DNA of 64,000 nt from Mycobacterium syngnathidarum (GTDB lineage Bacteria; Actinomycetota; Actinomycetes; Mycobacteriales; Mycobacteriaceae). Both the position numbers and the translations under genes were made by a program. The first letter of the stretch is position 1, and every line of letters begins with the position of its first letter. Below the pieces are notes generated by a model. It ran no database searches. It had not been told where the DNA came from and saw only the letters and a program-made list of their open reading frames with translations. Shown here one piece after another: positions 41,985 through 50,336 of the stretch. Location: positions 1 through 64,000 of the forward strand of contig NZ_MLCL01000054.1 of the NCBI RefSeq assembly GCF_001942625.1, written 5' to 3'.

Positions 41985-42563
41985 GTGAAACGCCTCGATC
42001 TCGTCGTCGGCTGCAACGGTGCCGGCAAGTCCACCTTCGTCGAGCTCACCCTCTCGCCTCTGCTGCCCGGCAGCCCGTTCGTCAACGCAGACGAAATCGC
42101 CAAGCGGCGTTGGCCCGAAGACCCGGCCCCGCACTCATATGAAGCGGCATTGGTCGCGGCCGAAACCCGAGCCAAACTCATCGAACTCGGTGAGTCGTTC
42201 ATCGCCGAGACCGTGTTCTCCCACCCCTCCAAACTCGACCTCATCGACATGGCACACCGTGCCGGCTACACGGTGGTCCTGCACTGCATCCTCATCCCCG
42301 AAGAACTTGCCGTGCAGCGCGTGCGCCACCGGGTTTCAGCGGGCGGCCACGACGTACCCGAAGCCAAGATCCGGGAACGGTACCAACGACTTTGGGATCT
42401 GGTCGCCGTCGCCGCGATGCGTGCGGATGCCGCAACGTTCTACGACAACAGCACCATCCGAGGCCCCCGCATCGTCGCCCAGACAACGGGCGGGTACGTC
42501 ATCGGGTCACCCAACTGGCCGAAATGGGCAGCGGCGGTGCTCATTTCCCACTGGACCGAGTAA
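41985..42563 (+). CDS. Zeta-toxin-like P-loop kinase
   Basis: 192 residues from GTG 41985. Zeta/PezT toxins phosphorylate UDP-N-acetyl sugars and block wall synthesis; distant relatives may use other substrates. Walker A GCNGAGKST is at residues 9-17; FVNADEIA and SFIAETVFSHPSK are the substrate-site segments, and the HRVSAGGHDVPEAKIRERY region supplies the arginine finger-like residues. The combination with a ParD-like rather than an epsilon antitoxin is the mycobacterial variety. A palindromic terminator follows. Confidence 0.82.
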   Translation: MKRLDLVVGCNGAGKSTFVELTLSPLLPGSPFVNADEIAKRRWPEDPAPHSYEAALVAAETRAKLIELGESFIAETVFSHPSKLDLIDMAHRAGYTVVLHCILIPEELAVQRVRHRVSAGGHDVPEAKIRERYQRLWDLVAVAAMRADAATFYDNSTIRGPRIVAQTTGGYVIGSPNWPKWAAAVLISHWTE

Positions 42564-42580
42564 CCGCCGGCGGTTACTCG
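42557..42580. terminator. Bidirectional palindromic terminator
   Basis: CGAGTAACCGCCGGCGGTTA then CTCG is a perfect 24-bp palindrome that includes the zeta stop codon and ends 2 bases before the katG remnant stop. Loop-free symmetry makes a 10-bp stem likely. It would serve both converging units. Confidence 0.6.
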
Positions 42581-42582
42581 CC

Positions 42583-43086
<504 letters not shown>

Positions 43087-43725
43087 ATGAATTCCTTTCG
43101 CGTGCCTTCCTCCGTTGCGCTCGTGGCCTGTGCCGCGTCGTTGACCATGGCCCTCGCCGCGTGCGGGTCCGACACCGAAACCTCCTCGGCCACGTCCTCG
43201 TCGAGCACACCGTCGGTCGCCGATGTCCTCACCCCCTCCATCGCCGAGACCGCAACCGAGGCCGCCACCTGCCCGACCGCGGCGCCGCAGGATGCGGGGG
43301 CCCCTGAATGGACGACGTCCGGGGCGACCGGCAGCATCGAGGTCACCGGCTCCACTGACACCGCGGCGCCTGCGGTCAAGGTGAACGGGCCGTTCAGCGT
43401 GGCCGAGACCCAGGTGCATACCCTCAAGGCCGGTGACGGACCCGTCGTCGCGCCGACGGCCAACGTCACGGTCTGCTACATGGGTGTCAACGGACGCGAC
43501 GGATCGGTCTTCGACAGCAGCTACCAGCGTGGCGAGACGGTCGACTTCCCGCTCGACGGCGTCGTCCCCGGCTTCCAGAAGGCAATCTCGGGACAGAAGG
43601 TCGGCTCCACGGTGGGGGTCGCGGTGGCCTCGGCCGACGGTTATCCCCAGGGCCAGCCCGCCGCCGGAATCCAGCCCGGTGACACGTTGATCTTCGCGAT
43701 CAAGATTCTCGACGCCCAGCAATAG
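43087..43725 (+). CDS. Secreted lipoprotein FKBP-type peptidyl-prolyl isomerase
   Basis: 212 residues. Signal peptide with lipobox LAAC (Cys26), a Ser/Thr-rich linker (about 27-60), and a C-terminal FKBP domain with VTVCYMGVNGRDGSVFDSSY, FPLDGVVPGFQKAISGQKVG and a final DTLIFAIKILD strand. It catalyses proline isomerisation of envelope proteins. Several active-site aromatics of human FKBP are changed, but the fold markers are complete. ATG 43087 was chosen for the signal peptide. Confidence 0.82.
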   Translation: MNSFRVPSSVALVACAASLTMALAACGSDTETSSATSSSSTPSVADVLTPSIAETATEAATCPTAAPQDAGAPEWTTSGATGSIEVTGSTDTAAPAVKVNGPFSVAETQVHTLKAGDGPVVAPTANVTVCYMGVNGRDGSVFDSSYQRGETVDFPLDGVVPGFQKAISGQKVGSTVGVAVASADGYPQGQPAAGIQPGDTLIFAIKILDAQQ

Positions 43726-43774
43726 ACACACACCGTCCGCCCGGCGCCCGGTGTCCGCTTGCAACAATGCTCAC

Positions 43775-44380
43775 ATGGTCGAGCGCAGTATCTGGATGCA
43801 AAAGGTCGCAGCCGATCCCGGGCACTCGCACTGGTACATCGAACGCTTTCGTGCCATGGCGCGCGCCGGTGAGGATCTGGCCGGTGAAGCTCGACTGGTG
43901 GACGCGATGGCACCGCGCGGTGCCCGCATCCTGGACGCCGGCTGCGGGCCCGGGCGGGTGGGCGGATACCTGGCCGGCGTCGGCCACCAGGTGGTCGGCG
44001 TCGACGTGGACCCCGCGCTGATCGAGGCAGCCGAGAACGACCACCCCGGTCCTCGCTGGCTCGTCGGCGACCTCGCTGAACTCGACCTACCGGCGCGGGG
44101 TATAGCCGACCCCTTCGACATCATCGTGTCGGCCGGCAACGTGATGACCTTCCTCGCCCCGAGCACCCGGGTCCAGGTGCTGACCCATCTGCGTGCTCAC
44201 CTGGCCGACGGCGGCCGCGCGGTGATCGGATTCGGGGCCGGCCGCGAATACGGGTTCGGCCAGTTCCTCGATGACGCGGCAACGGCCGGATTCGCCCGGG
44301 ATCTGTTGCTGTCCACATGGGATCTGCGGCCCTTCACCGAAGATTCGGACTTCCTCGTCGCGATTCTGCGACCCGCCTAG
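43775..44380 (+). CDS. Class I SAM-dependent methyltransferase
   Basis: 201 residues. Motif I is ILDAGCGPGRVGGYL (about 51-65), followed by acidic VVGVDVDPALIE and the post-I FDIIVSAGNVMTFL. The N-terminus SHWYIERFRAMARAGEDL matches a common mycobacterial family of small-molecule methyltransferases. Substrate unknown. Starts 49 bases after the FKBP stop. Confidence 0.82.
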   Translation: MVERSIWMQKVAADPGHSHWYIERFRAMARAGEDLAGEARLVDAMAPRGARILDAGCGPGRVGGYLAGVGHQVVGVDVDPALIEAAENDHPGPRWLVGDLAELDLPARGIADPFDIIVSAGNVMTFLAPSTRVQVLTHLRAHLADGGRAVIGFGAGREYGFGQFLDDAATAGFARDLLLSTWDLRPFTEDSDFLVAILRPA

Positions 44381-44450
44381 CACGCGACTATTGCCACGGG
44401 CCTCCCCCAGATCTACTATCGCCTGTAGTACAACGATCCCGGGGGCTCGT

Positions 44451-44867
44451 ATGACAGCACCGACAATCGTTCAGGCACAACGCTTTCTGCGCCTGACCGG
44501 ATGGGCTTTTCTGGCCGGCTGGGGATTGCATGTGATCGATCACCTGCTACGCGGGATGTCGGCATCGCCGATGTTCGTCATGGTCGGCGGCATGATCCAG
44601 GGCGTGATCGTCATCATCGCGATCACCTGGACCCTGCGCGGACATCCCCGGGCGCCCGATCTCGCGATCTTCACCGGTGTCGGCAGTGCCGTCGTGTTCA
44701 CCTACGCGCATCTGCTGCCGAATCTCTGGCCGGAATTCCAGGACAGCTATCTGAGCGGCCCCCGCATCAATGTCACCTGGTTCTCCTGGGTGACAGCCCT
44801 TTCCGAGATCGGTACCGGCCTGTTGTTCGCCTATGCGGGCATGCGGGCGAAGCGGGCTGCGACCTAG
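44451..44867 (+). CDS. Small integral membrane protein
   Basis: 138 residues with four membrane spans: TGWAFLAGWGLHVIDHLL, MFVMVGGMIQGVIVIIAITW, IFTGVGSAVVFTYAHLLPNL and VTALSEIGTGLLFAYAGMRA. A His-x-x-x-H-like pair lies in span one (LHVIDHLL). No family recognised; conserved-looking actinobacterial type. Followed 28 bases later by the epimerase gene. Confidence 0.65.
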   Translation: MTAPTIVQAQRFLRLTGWAFLAGWGLHVIDHLLRGMSASPMFVMVGGMIQGVIVIIAITWTLRGHPRAPDLAIFTGVGSAVVFTYAHLLPNLWPEFQDSYLSGPRINVTWFSWVTALSEIGTGLLFAYAGMRAKRAAT

Positions 44868-44895
44868 GTCCGGATTCTGCGGGTAACGTCGGCTG

Positions 44896-46251
44896 ATGGG
44901 ATTGGTGTACTCCAGCATCGTCGATGCCCCGCAAGAAGACGTCTTCGCCTGGCACAGCCGCCCGGGTGCATTCGCCCGGCTCTCGCCGCCCTGGCAAGCC
45001 ATGAAGCTCACAGCCGAGGCCGCCTCGTTGCGTGACGGCCGTGCCGAACTCGCAATCCCCGGCGGGCTGCGGTGGGTGGCTCAGCACCAAGCCGACGCCT
45101 ACGACCCGCCACGGCGCTTCGTCGACCAGATCGCCCGCGGCGGGCCGGCGTCGCTGCCCGCGGCACTGGCCGTGCGTTGGAAGCACATTCACGATTTCGA
45201 AGCGATCGACGCCACGCACACCCGGATGACCGACCGCGTCGAGACGCCGGTGCCCGGCCGTTTCCTGCGCCCGATGTTCGCCTACCGTCACCGCCAGCTC
45301 GCCGCCGACCTCGCGGCCCACCAGCAGGCCCGCGCCCAGGGGCTGACGCCGTTGACGATCGCGATCACCGGGGCCTCCGGGCTGGTCGGTTCGGCATTGA
45401 CCGCGTTCCTCAGCACCGGGGGCCATCGGGTCATCCGGCTGGTACGGCACCCGACAACCGAACCTGATGAACGGCACTGGAATCCGGCTGACCCCGACCC
45501 GGAACTGTTCGCCGGGGTGGATGCCTTCATCCACTTGGCCGGTGCGTCGATCGCGGGCCGGTTCACCGAAGGGCACCGCCGTGCAATTCGCGACAGCCGC
45601 ATCGATCCGACCCGGCGCTTGGCCGAATTGGTTGCCGCCACCGGACCGCGCGTGGTAGTCAGCGCGTCGGCCGTCGGCATCTACGGATACGACCGCGGCG
45701 ATGAGCTTCTCACCGAGACCAGCGAGCGCGGCGACGGCTTCCTGGCCGACGTGGTGGCGGACTGGGAGAACGCGCTGGCCCCGGCTGAACGATCAGGCAC
45801 TCGAGTGGTGCGCATTCGCACCGGAATCGTCCAGTCCCCGAGCGGCGGAACGCTACGGCTGCTGCGGCCACTGTTCGCCGCCGGACTCGGCGGCCGCATC
45901 GGCGACGGGCAGCAGTGGTTGCCCTGGATCGGTATCGATGACCTCGTAGACATCTACCACCGGGCATTGTGGGACACGCAGCTGTTCGGCCCGGTCAACG
46001 CAGTGGCTCCGGAACCTGTGCGCAACGCTGACTACACCGACACGCTAGGCCAGGTTCTGCACCGCCCGACGATTCTGCCGGTGCCCACTGTGGGGCCGCG
46101 GCTGCTGCTGGGCGACCAGGGTGCCCGCGAACTGGCATGCGCCAGCCAGCGGGTGATGCCCGGGGTCTTGACCGCCGCCGATCACAGATTCCGCCATCCG
46201 CAGCTGGATCAGGCGCTGCGCCACGTCTTGGGACACCCGGCTACGGCGTAG
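44896..46251 (+). CDS. SRPBCC domain fused to a TIGR01777-type NAD(P) epimerase
   Basis: 451 residues. The first about 150 (LVYSSIVDAPQEDVFAWHSR) are a START/SRPBCC ligand-binding domain; the rest is an extended-SDR with TGASGLVGSAL (about 158-168), DAFIHLAGASIAGRF, SASAVGIYGY and the C-terminal DUF1731 block (ACASQRVMPGVLTAADHRF). This two-domain form is common in actinobacteria; function is unknown although family members are linked to cell-division or sugar metabolism. It is convergent with and overlaps the next gene by 11 bases. Confidence 0.85.
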   Translation: MGLVYSSIVDAPQEDVFAWHSRPGAFARLSPPWQAMKLTAEAASLRDGRAELAIPGGLRWVAQHQADAYDPPRRFVDQIARGGPASLPAALAVRWKHIHDFEAIDATHTRMTDRVETPVPGRFLRPMFAYRHRQLAADLAAHQQARAQGLTPLTIAITGASGLVGSALTAFLSTGGHRVIRLVRHPTTEPDERHWNPADPDPELFAGVDAFIHLAGASIAGRFTEGHRRAIRDSRIDPTRRLAELVAATGPRVVVSASAVGIYGYDRGDELLTETSERGDGFLADVVADWENALAPAERSGTRVVRIRTGIVQSPSGGTLRLLRPLFAAGLGGRIGDGQQWLPWIGIDDLVDIYHRALWDTQLFGPVNAVAPEPVRNADYTDTLGQVLHRPTILPVPTVGPRLLLGDQGARELACASQRVMPGVLTAADHRFRHPQLDQALRHVLGHPATA

Positions 46252-46798
46252 GAACTACCGGCGGCGCGGCCGGCTGCTGTCCCGGCGAGTTGTACTCGTA
46301 TCCCGGCGGAGGTGGGCCGTCGAGCGAGTAGTACCCGGGTGGCAGCGGAGGGCCGGCCGGCCCGCTACCGGGTGCAGGCTCGGTGACCGGAGTCTCCGAG
46401 CCCGGAGCGTTGATCGATTTGTATCCGGGCGGCAATGGCGGTGCCGGACCCGCGCCGGGAGGCGGTGCGACACCATCGGGTGCTCCCCCGCCGCCCTGGA
46501 AACCGTACGGGTCATGAGCTTGGTGCCACAGATCCCGCAGGGTGCCCACCGGTCCCGATCCGTACTGCCCCGAGCCGTACACAGGGTTGGCGATCTCGGG
46601 AACCTGCGGAGGGCCGGCCGGTGCGGGCGGAGGGGGCGCCGCCAGCGCGGGATCCGCCGGTGCAGGCGCTGGATCAGGCACGACGGGGTCTGCCATGGCC
46701 TGGCCGGCCCCGACCAGCACGGCGCCCGCGGCGGTCAGGCCGGCGATCGCGAGCTTCGCCGCGTGAACGGCGAGCGTGGCGCGCTGCGCTTCGGTCAT
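46241..46798 (-). CDS. Proline-rich secreted protein
   Basis: 185 residues. Signal peptide LAIAGLTAAGAVLVGAGQAM with cleavage near AMA-D (about residue 36). The mature part is low-complexity Pro/Ala/Gly with repeated PPLPPGYxSxxxP units (PPLPPGYKSINAP, PPLPPGYYSLDGP). No catalytic motif. Probably a wall-associated mycobacterial hypothetical. Confidence 0.65.
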   Translation of the reverse strand: MTEAQRATLAVHAAKLAIAGLTAAGAVLVGAGQAMADPVVPDPAPAPADPALAAPPPPAPAGPPQVPEIANPVYGSGQYGSGPVGTLRDLWHQAHDPYGFQGGGGAPDGVAPPPGAGPAPPLPPGYKSINAPGSETPVTEPAPGSGPAGPPLPPGYYSLDGPPPPGYEYNSPGQQPAAPPVVPTP

Positions 46799-46896
46799 CT
46801 ATCCGGCGGTCCTCTCTCGGTCGGTCCGTGCATCGTCGCACACCGCCCTCAGTACGCGCTGGGTTGGAACGGCGCCGGCAGGTGCGATCGTTGCGG

Positions 46897-48249
46897 TCAG
46901 CAATCGCCGGCCTTCGGCGGCGCGTCCGACGATGGCGGCGTGAGCGCATCCCAGGTGGTCCACGTATAGCGCTGCTCGGGAAGGCCCGTCGCGCCGAGCA
47001 TGAAGGCCCGGTGCGCACGCCGGGCCCGCGCGATGGTGCCCAGCCAGGTGGTCACGGTGCTGATCCGGTTGCGGATCCCGGTCAGAAACGCGATGTGGAG
47101 GACGCCCCATGCCAGCCAGCCGAAAACTCCGGCGATTTTGACCGGGCCGACTTGCAGAAGGGCCTGCCCCCGAGCGATGTACGCCGCGGAACCAAGGTCG
47201 CGGTAGCGGAACGGTTTTCGAGGTTTACCGGCCAGTTCCCGACGTATGCACGAGGCGACGTGCAGCCCGCCCTGCATCGCGTTCTCGGCGACACCGGGCA
47301 AATTCTCGCGGCCGGCGAGGTCTCCGATCACGAACACTTCGGGATAGCCGGCGACCGAAAGATCAGGCCCCACAGCGATTCTCCCACGCCGATCCGATTC
47401 CGCACCCAGAACCTGCGCGAGGTGCCGGGCGAAGGGCACGGCCTCGACACCTGCCGTCCACAACACGGTGCGGGCCACGTACTGCTCGTCGGGACCACCG
47501 GCCTTGGGGCTCACGGTCACCCCATCGCGGTTGACGTCGGTCACGTGCACGCCCATGTGGAGCTCCACACCCAGCCGCTGCAACGACCGAGTCGCCTTGT
47601 CTCCCAGCTCGGAACAGAAAGCCTTCAACACCCGCTCACCGCCGTCGAACAACAGCACCCGGGCTTCCTCGGGCTCGATGCTGTGGAACTCATGAGCCAA
47701 GGTGCGGGTTGCCATCTCCCGGATCTGCCCGGCCAACTCCACCCCGGTGGGGCCGCCACCGGCGACAGCGAACGTCAGCCATCCGTCACGCTCGGGGCCG
47801 GGCGGCAACGTCTCGGCGATCTCGAAGGCGGTGAACACCCGCTGCCGAATATGGGCCGCGTCGTCCAGGGTCTTCATCCCCGGGGCCCACTGCGCGAAAT
47901 GCTCTTTGCCGAAATAAGACTGTCGCATTCCCGCGGCCACGACGAGCACGTCGTAGTCGATGGTGAACGTCGTCTCGTCCGGCCGACGGGCAGTCAACTG
48001 GCGCAGCTGCGGGTCGATGTCGACCGCTTCGCCGAGCAGCGTGGTGACATTGCGGTGACGCTCGAACTCCTCGCGCAGCGGACGGCTGATCTGCCCGAAG
48101 CTCAGCGTTCCGGTGGCGCACTGATAGAGCAGGGGCTGGAACAGATGTCCCGCCGCGCGATCCAGCAGCGTCACGTCGACGTCGGTCCCGCCCAGTCGGC
48201 GCGCGCAGAACAGACCGCCGAATCCCCCACCGATGATCAACACCCTCAT
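46897..48249 (-). CDS. Type II NADH:quinone dehydrogenase (NDH-2) or related FAD oxidoreductase
   Basis: Single-subunit, non-proton-pumping NADH dehydrogenase of the membrane. 450 residues: FAD motif IIGGGFGGL (about 5-13), quinone-region QPLLYQCATGTLS, second nucleotide motif AVAGGGPTGVELAGQI (about 165-180), and FVIGDLAGRENLPGVAENAM. A C-terminal amphipathic/hydrophobic segment (KIAGVFGWLAWGVLHIAFLT) attaches it to the membrane. The ATG at 48249 is preferred to a GTG five codons upstream. It could be a paralogue of the housekeeping ndh. Confidence 0.82.
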   Translation of the reverse strand: MRVLIIGGGFGGLFCARRLGGTDVDVTLLDRAAGHLFQPLLYQCATGTLSFGQISRPLREEFERHRNVTTLLGEAVDIDPQLRQLTARRPDETTFTIDYDVLVVAAGMRQSYFGKEHFAQWAPGMKTLDDAAHIRQRVFTAFEIAETLPPGPERDGWLTFAVAGGGPTGVELAGQIREMATRTLAHEFHSIEPEEARVLLFDGGERVLKAFCSELGDKATRSLQRLGVELHMGVHVTDVNRDGVTVSPKAGGPDEQYVARTVLWTAGVEAVPFARHLAQVLGAESDRRGRIAVGPDLSVAGYPEVFVIGDLAGRENLPGVAENAMQGGLHVASCIRRELAGKPRKPFRYRDLGSAAYIARGQALLQVGPVKIAGVFGWLAWGVLHIAFLTGIRNRISTVTTWLGTIARARRAHRAFMLGATGLPEQRYTWTTWDALTPPSSDAPPKAGDC

Positions 48250-48274
48250 CCGACTGTCGCCCACAACTAGGAGG

Positions 48275-49429
48275 TTAACCGTCCCGGCCCGGAATGCGAC
48301 CGTGCAGCGCAGATGCGCGCAGGGTGAGGTGATTACGCTCGGCCAGCGTCTGCGCTTCGGCCGCCGCCTGCACGTAGAGGTGCGCGGCCGTGGAAATGTC
48401 TCCTGCGCGCTCGTGCAGATAGGCGGCCGCGGCGGTGTGGCGCGGCAACGCCGGGTCGAGTTCGGCGAGCGCAGCCAAACCTGCCTGCGGGCCATCGGCT
48501 TCACCGATGGCCACAGCGCGGTTGAGTCGGACCACCGGGCTGTCGGTGAGCGCGACGAGTTCGTCATACCACTCGACGATCTGCACCCAGTCGGTCTCCT
48601 CGGCGGACTGCGCGTCGGCGTGAAGCGCCGCCACCGCGGCCTGCGCCTGGTACTCGCCCAGCCGGTCGCGTGCCAGTGCCGCCTGCAGTACGGCCACACC
48701 TTCGGCGATGAGATCGCGCCGCCACAGTGTGCGGTCCTGCTCCGCCAGGGGAACCAGTGTCCCGTCGGCGCGAGTGCGCGCCGGGCGTCTGGCGTGATGC
48801 AACAGGAACAGTGCGAGCAGCCCGGCGACTTCCGGATCGTCGGTGATCCGGACCAGCTGGCGCGCCAACCGGATGGCCTCGGCGGCCAGGTCGATATCGC
48901 CGCTGTAGCCCTCGTTGAACACGAGGTACAGCACCCGCAACACGGTGCTCGATTTCCCGGGCTGGTCCAGCCGTACGTCGGCCACCGTCCGCTTGGCCCG
49001 GCTGATCCGTTGAGCCATCGTTGATTCCGGCACGAGATAGGCCTGTGCGATCTGGCGGGTGGTCAGGCCACCGACCGCGCGCAACGTCAGTGCGACCGCC
49101 GAAGACGAGGACAGACTCGGGTGCGCGCACAGAAAGTAGAGCGCCAACGTGTCGTCGGTCGCCTGGGCGGGCCCCGCGGCCGGCGCCGCCGCGACCCGTG
49201 CCTCGCGGCCGCGCCGAGCCCCGTCTGATCGGGTGAAGTCGAGAAAACGCCGCCACGCCGTGGTGACCAGCCAGCCCTTGGGATCGTCGGGTTGCCGGTT
49301 GGGCCAGGTTTCCCAGGCGCGAACGACGGCTTCCTGCACGGCGTCCTCGGCCGTGGCGAAGTCGGCCCCGCGGTGGACGAGGGCCGCCAGGACACCGGGG
49401 ATGAGATCCCGGAACTGCTGCTCGTCCAC
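48275..49429 (-). CDS. ECF42-type sigma factor with C-terminal TPR-like domain
   Basis: 384 residues from GTG 49429. Sigma region 2 (FRDLIPGVLAALVHRGADFA, ATAEDAVQEAVVRAWETWPN) and region 4 (VGGLTTRQIAQAYLVPESTM) are followed by the DUF6596 C-terminal domain (VLYLVFNEGYSGDIDLAAEA, then helical repeats). ECF42 factors are not held by a classical anti-sigma but by this extension. The partner YCII gene ends 14 bases upstream in the same operon, the hallmark of the group. Confidence 0.87.
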   Translation of the reverse strand: MDEQQFRDLIPGVLAALVHRGADFATAEDAVQEAVVRAWETWPNRQPDDPKGWLVTTAWRRFLDFTRSDGARRGREARVAAAPAAGPAQATDDTLALYFLCAHPSLSSSSAVALTLRAVGGLTTRQIAQAYLVPESTMAQRISRAKRTVADVRLDQPGKSSTVLRVLYLVFNEGYSGDIDLAAEAIRLARQLVRITDDPEVAGLLALFLLHHARRPARTRADGTLVPLAEQDRTLWRRDLIAEGVAVLQAALARDRLGEYQAQAAVAALHADAQSAEETDWVQIVEWYDELVALTDSPVVRLNRAVAIGEADGPQAGLAALAELDPALPRHTAAAAYLHERAGDISTAAHLYVQAAAEAQTLAERNHLTLRASALHGRIPGRDG

Positions 49430-49443
49430 CGCGCCGGTGGCCC

Positions 49444-49851
49444 CTACTCGGTGACCGTCGGCTGCGCTCCCAGGAAGGGGCGCACCTCGAGCCACTCGTG
49501 GATCGGCTTACCGCCCGCGCCGGGCGCCGCCGACAGTTCTCCGGCCAGCTCAAGGGCGCGATCGTAAGAGTCGACGTCGACGATCATCCAACCCGCGATC
49601 AGGTCCTTGGTCTCGGCGAACGGGCCATCGGTGACGGGCGGTCTGCCGTCGCCGTCGTGGCGGACCCAGGCCCCCTCCGGGGCGAGGGCCTGGCTGTCGA
49701 CGTATTCACCGCTGTCTTTCAGCCGGCCCGCGAAGTCGTTCATGTACTGGATGTGCGCCTGAATCTCGTCTGGTGTCCACCGATCCATGGGGACGTCGTT
49801 GACGGCCGCGGGCGCACCTCGGTAGTGCTTGAGAAACAGGTACTTGGCCAT
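49444..49851 (-). CDS. YCII/DGPF-domain protein, partner of the ECF42 sigma factor
   Basis: 135 residues: MAKYLFLKHYRGAPAAVNDV, and the DGPFAETKDLIAGWMIVDVD block defines the DGPF/YCII family. A His-Asp pair (WVRHDGDGRPPVTDGPF) may be catalytic. Such proteins are encoded next to ECF42 sigma factors and are thought to be targets or signal partners. GGGAGAATCAC lies just upstream of the ATG. Confidence 0.85.
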   Translation of the reverse strand: MAKYLFLKHYRGAPAAVNDVPMDRWTPDEIQAHIQYMNDFAGRLKDSGEYVDSQALAPEGAWVRHDGDGRPPVTDGPFAETKDLIAGWMIVDVDSYDRALELAGELSAAPGAGGKPIHEWLEVRPFLGAQPTVTE

Positions 49852-50084
49852 GTGATTCTCCCTTCAGATTCGCGACCCTAGTAGGTCGCTCACCCCTGGG
49901 ACGGAGCCGACGTCGCGTTCTCGACACAAATACCGAAATATTTCTGGTCTCGTTGTCAGACCAGGTCGTAGGGGTTCAGGATGGCGTATGACCCCGACGC
50001 GGACCTCAAGGGCGCGATCAATCACTTTGTTTGGCTAAGCTTCGGGTATCCAAGTTCTTCAGTCAAGCACCGAGGTGGAGATTC

Positions 50085-50321
50085 ATGTTCGGAAGCAAGG
50101 CAACCCTGGCAACCATTGCGGCCACCGGCCTGATCGGGGCCGCCCTCGGCCTCGGTGCCGCCACCGCGAGCGCCGAGCCGGACCCGAGCCTCCCGCCGCC
50201 CCCGAATGCACCGAAGAAGCCGGCCGAGACATGGCAGGGGCACCCGATGGTCTGGTGGAACCTGCCCGCGGGCGGCCATTGGGGCGTGTGGATCAACGGC
50301 GACTTCCTGCCGTTCACCTGA
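50085..50321 (+). CDS. Small secreted protein
   Basis: 78 residues. Signal peptide ATLATIAATGLIGAALGLGA with cleavage after ASA (residue 30), then a Pro-rich stretch (DPSLPPPPNAPKKP) and a Trp-rich C-terminus (MVWWNLPAGGHWGVWINGDF). GAGGTGGAGATTC precedes ATG 50085. A mycobacterial family of tiny exported proteins; function unknown. Confidence 0.65.
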   Translation: MFGSKATLATIAATGLIGAALGLGAATASAEPDPSLPPPPNAPKKPAETWQGHPMVWWNLPAGGHWGVWINGDFLPFT

Positions 50322-50336
50322 GCAGCGGCCCCGGCA

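Noticed and set aside
43734..43760. A terminator hairpin between the FKBP and methyltransferase genes.
   Set aside because: Only a 6-bp ACACCG/CGGTGT dyad with a long loop; too weak to claim.
46435..48270. A 611-codon plus-strand open frame.
   Set aside because: It lies opposite the NADH dehydrogenase and the secreted protein, is extremely Arg/Pro/His-rich and has no family motifs; it is a GC-driven antisense frame.
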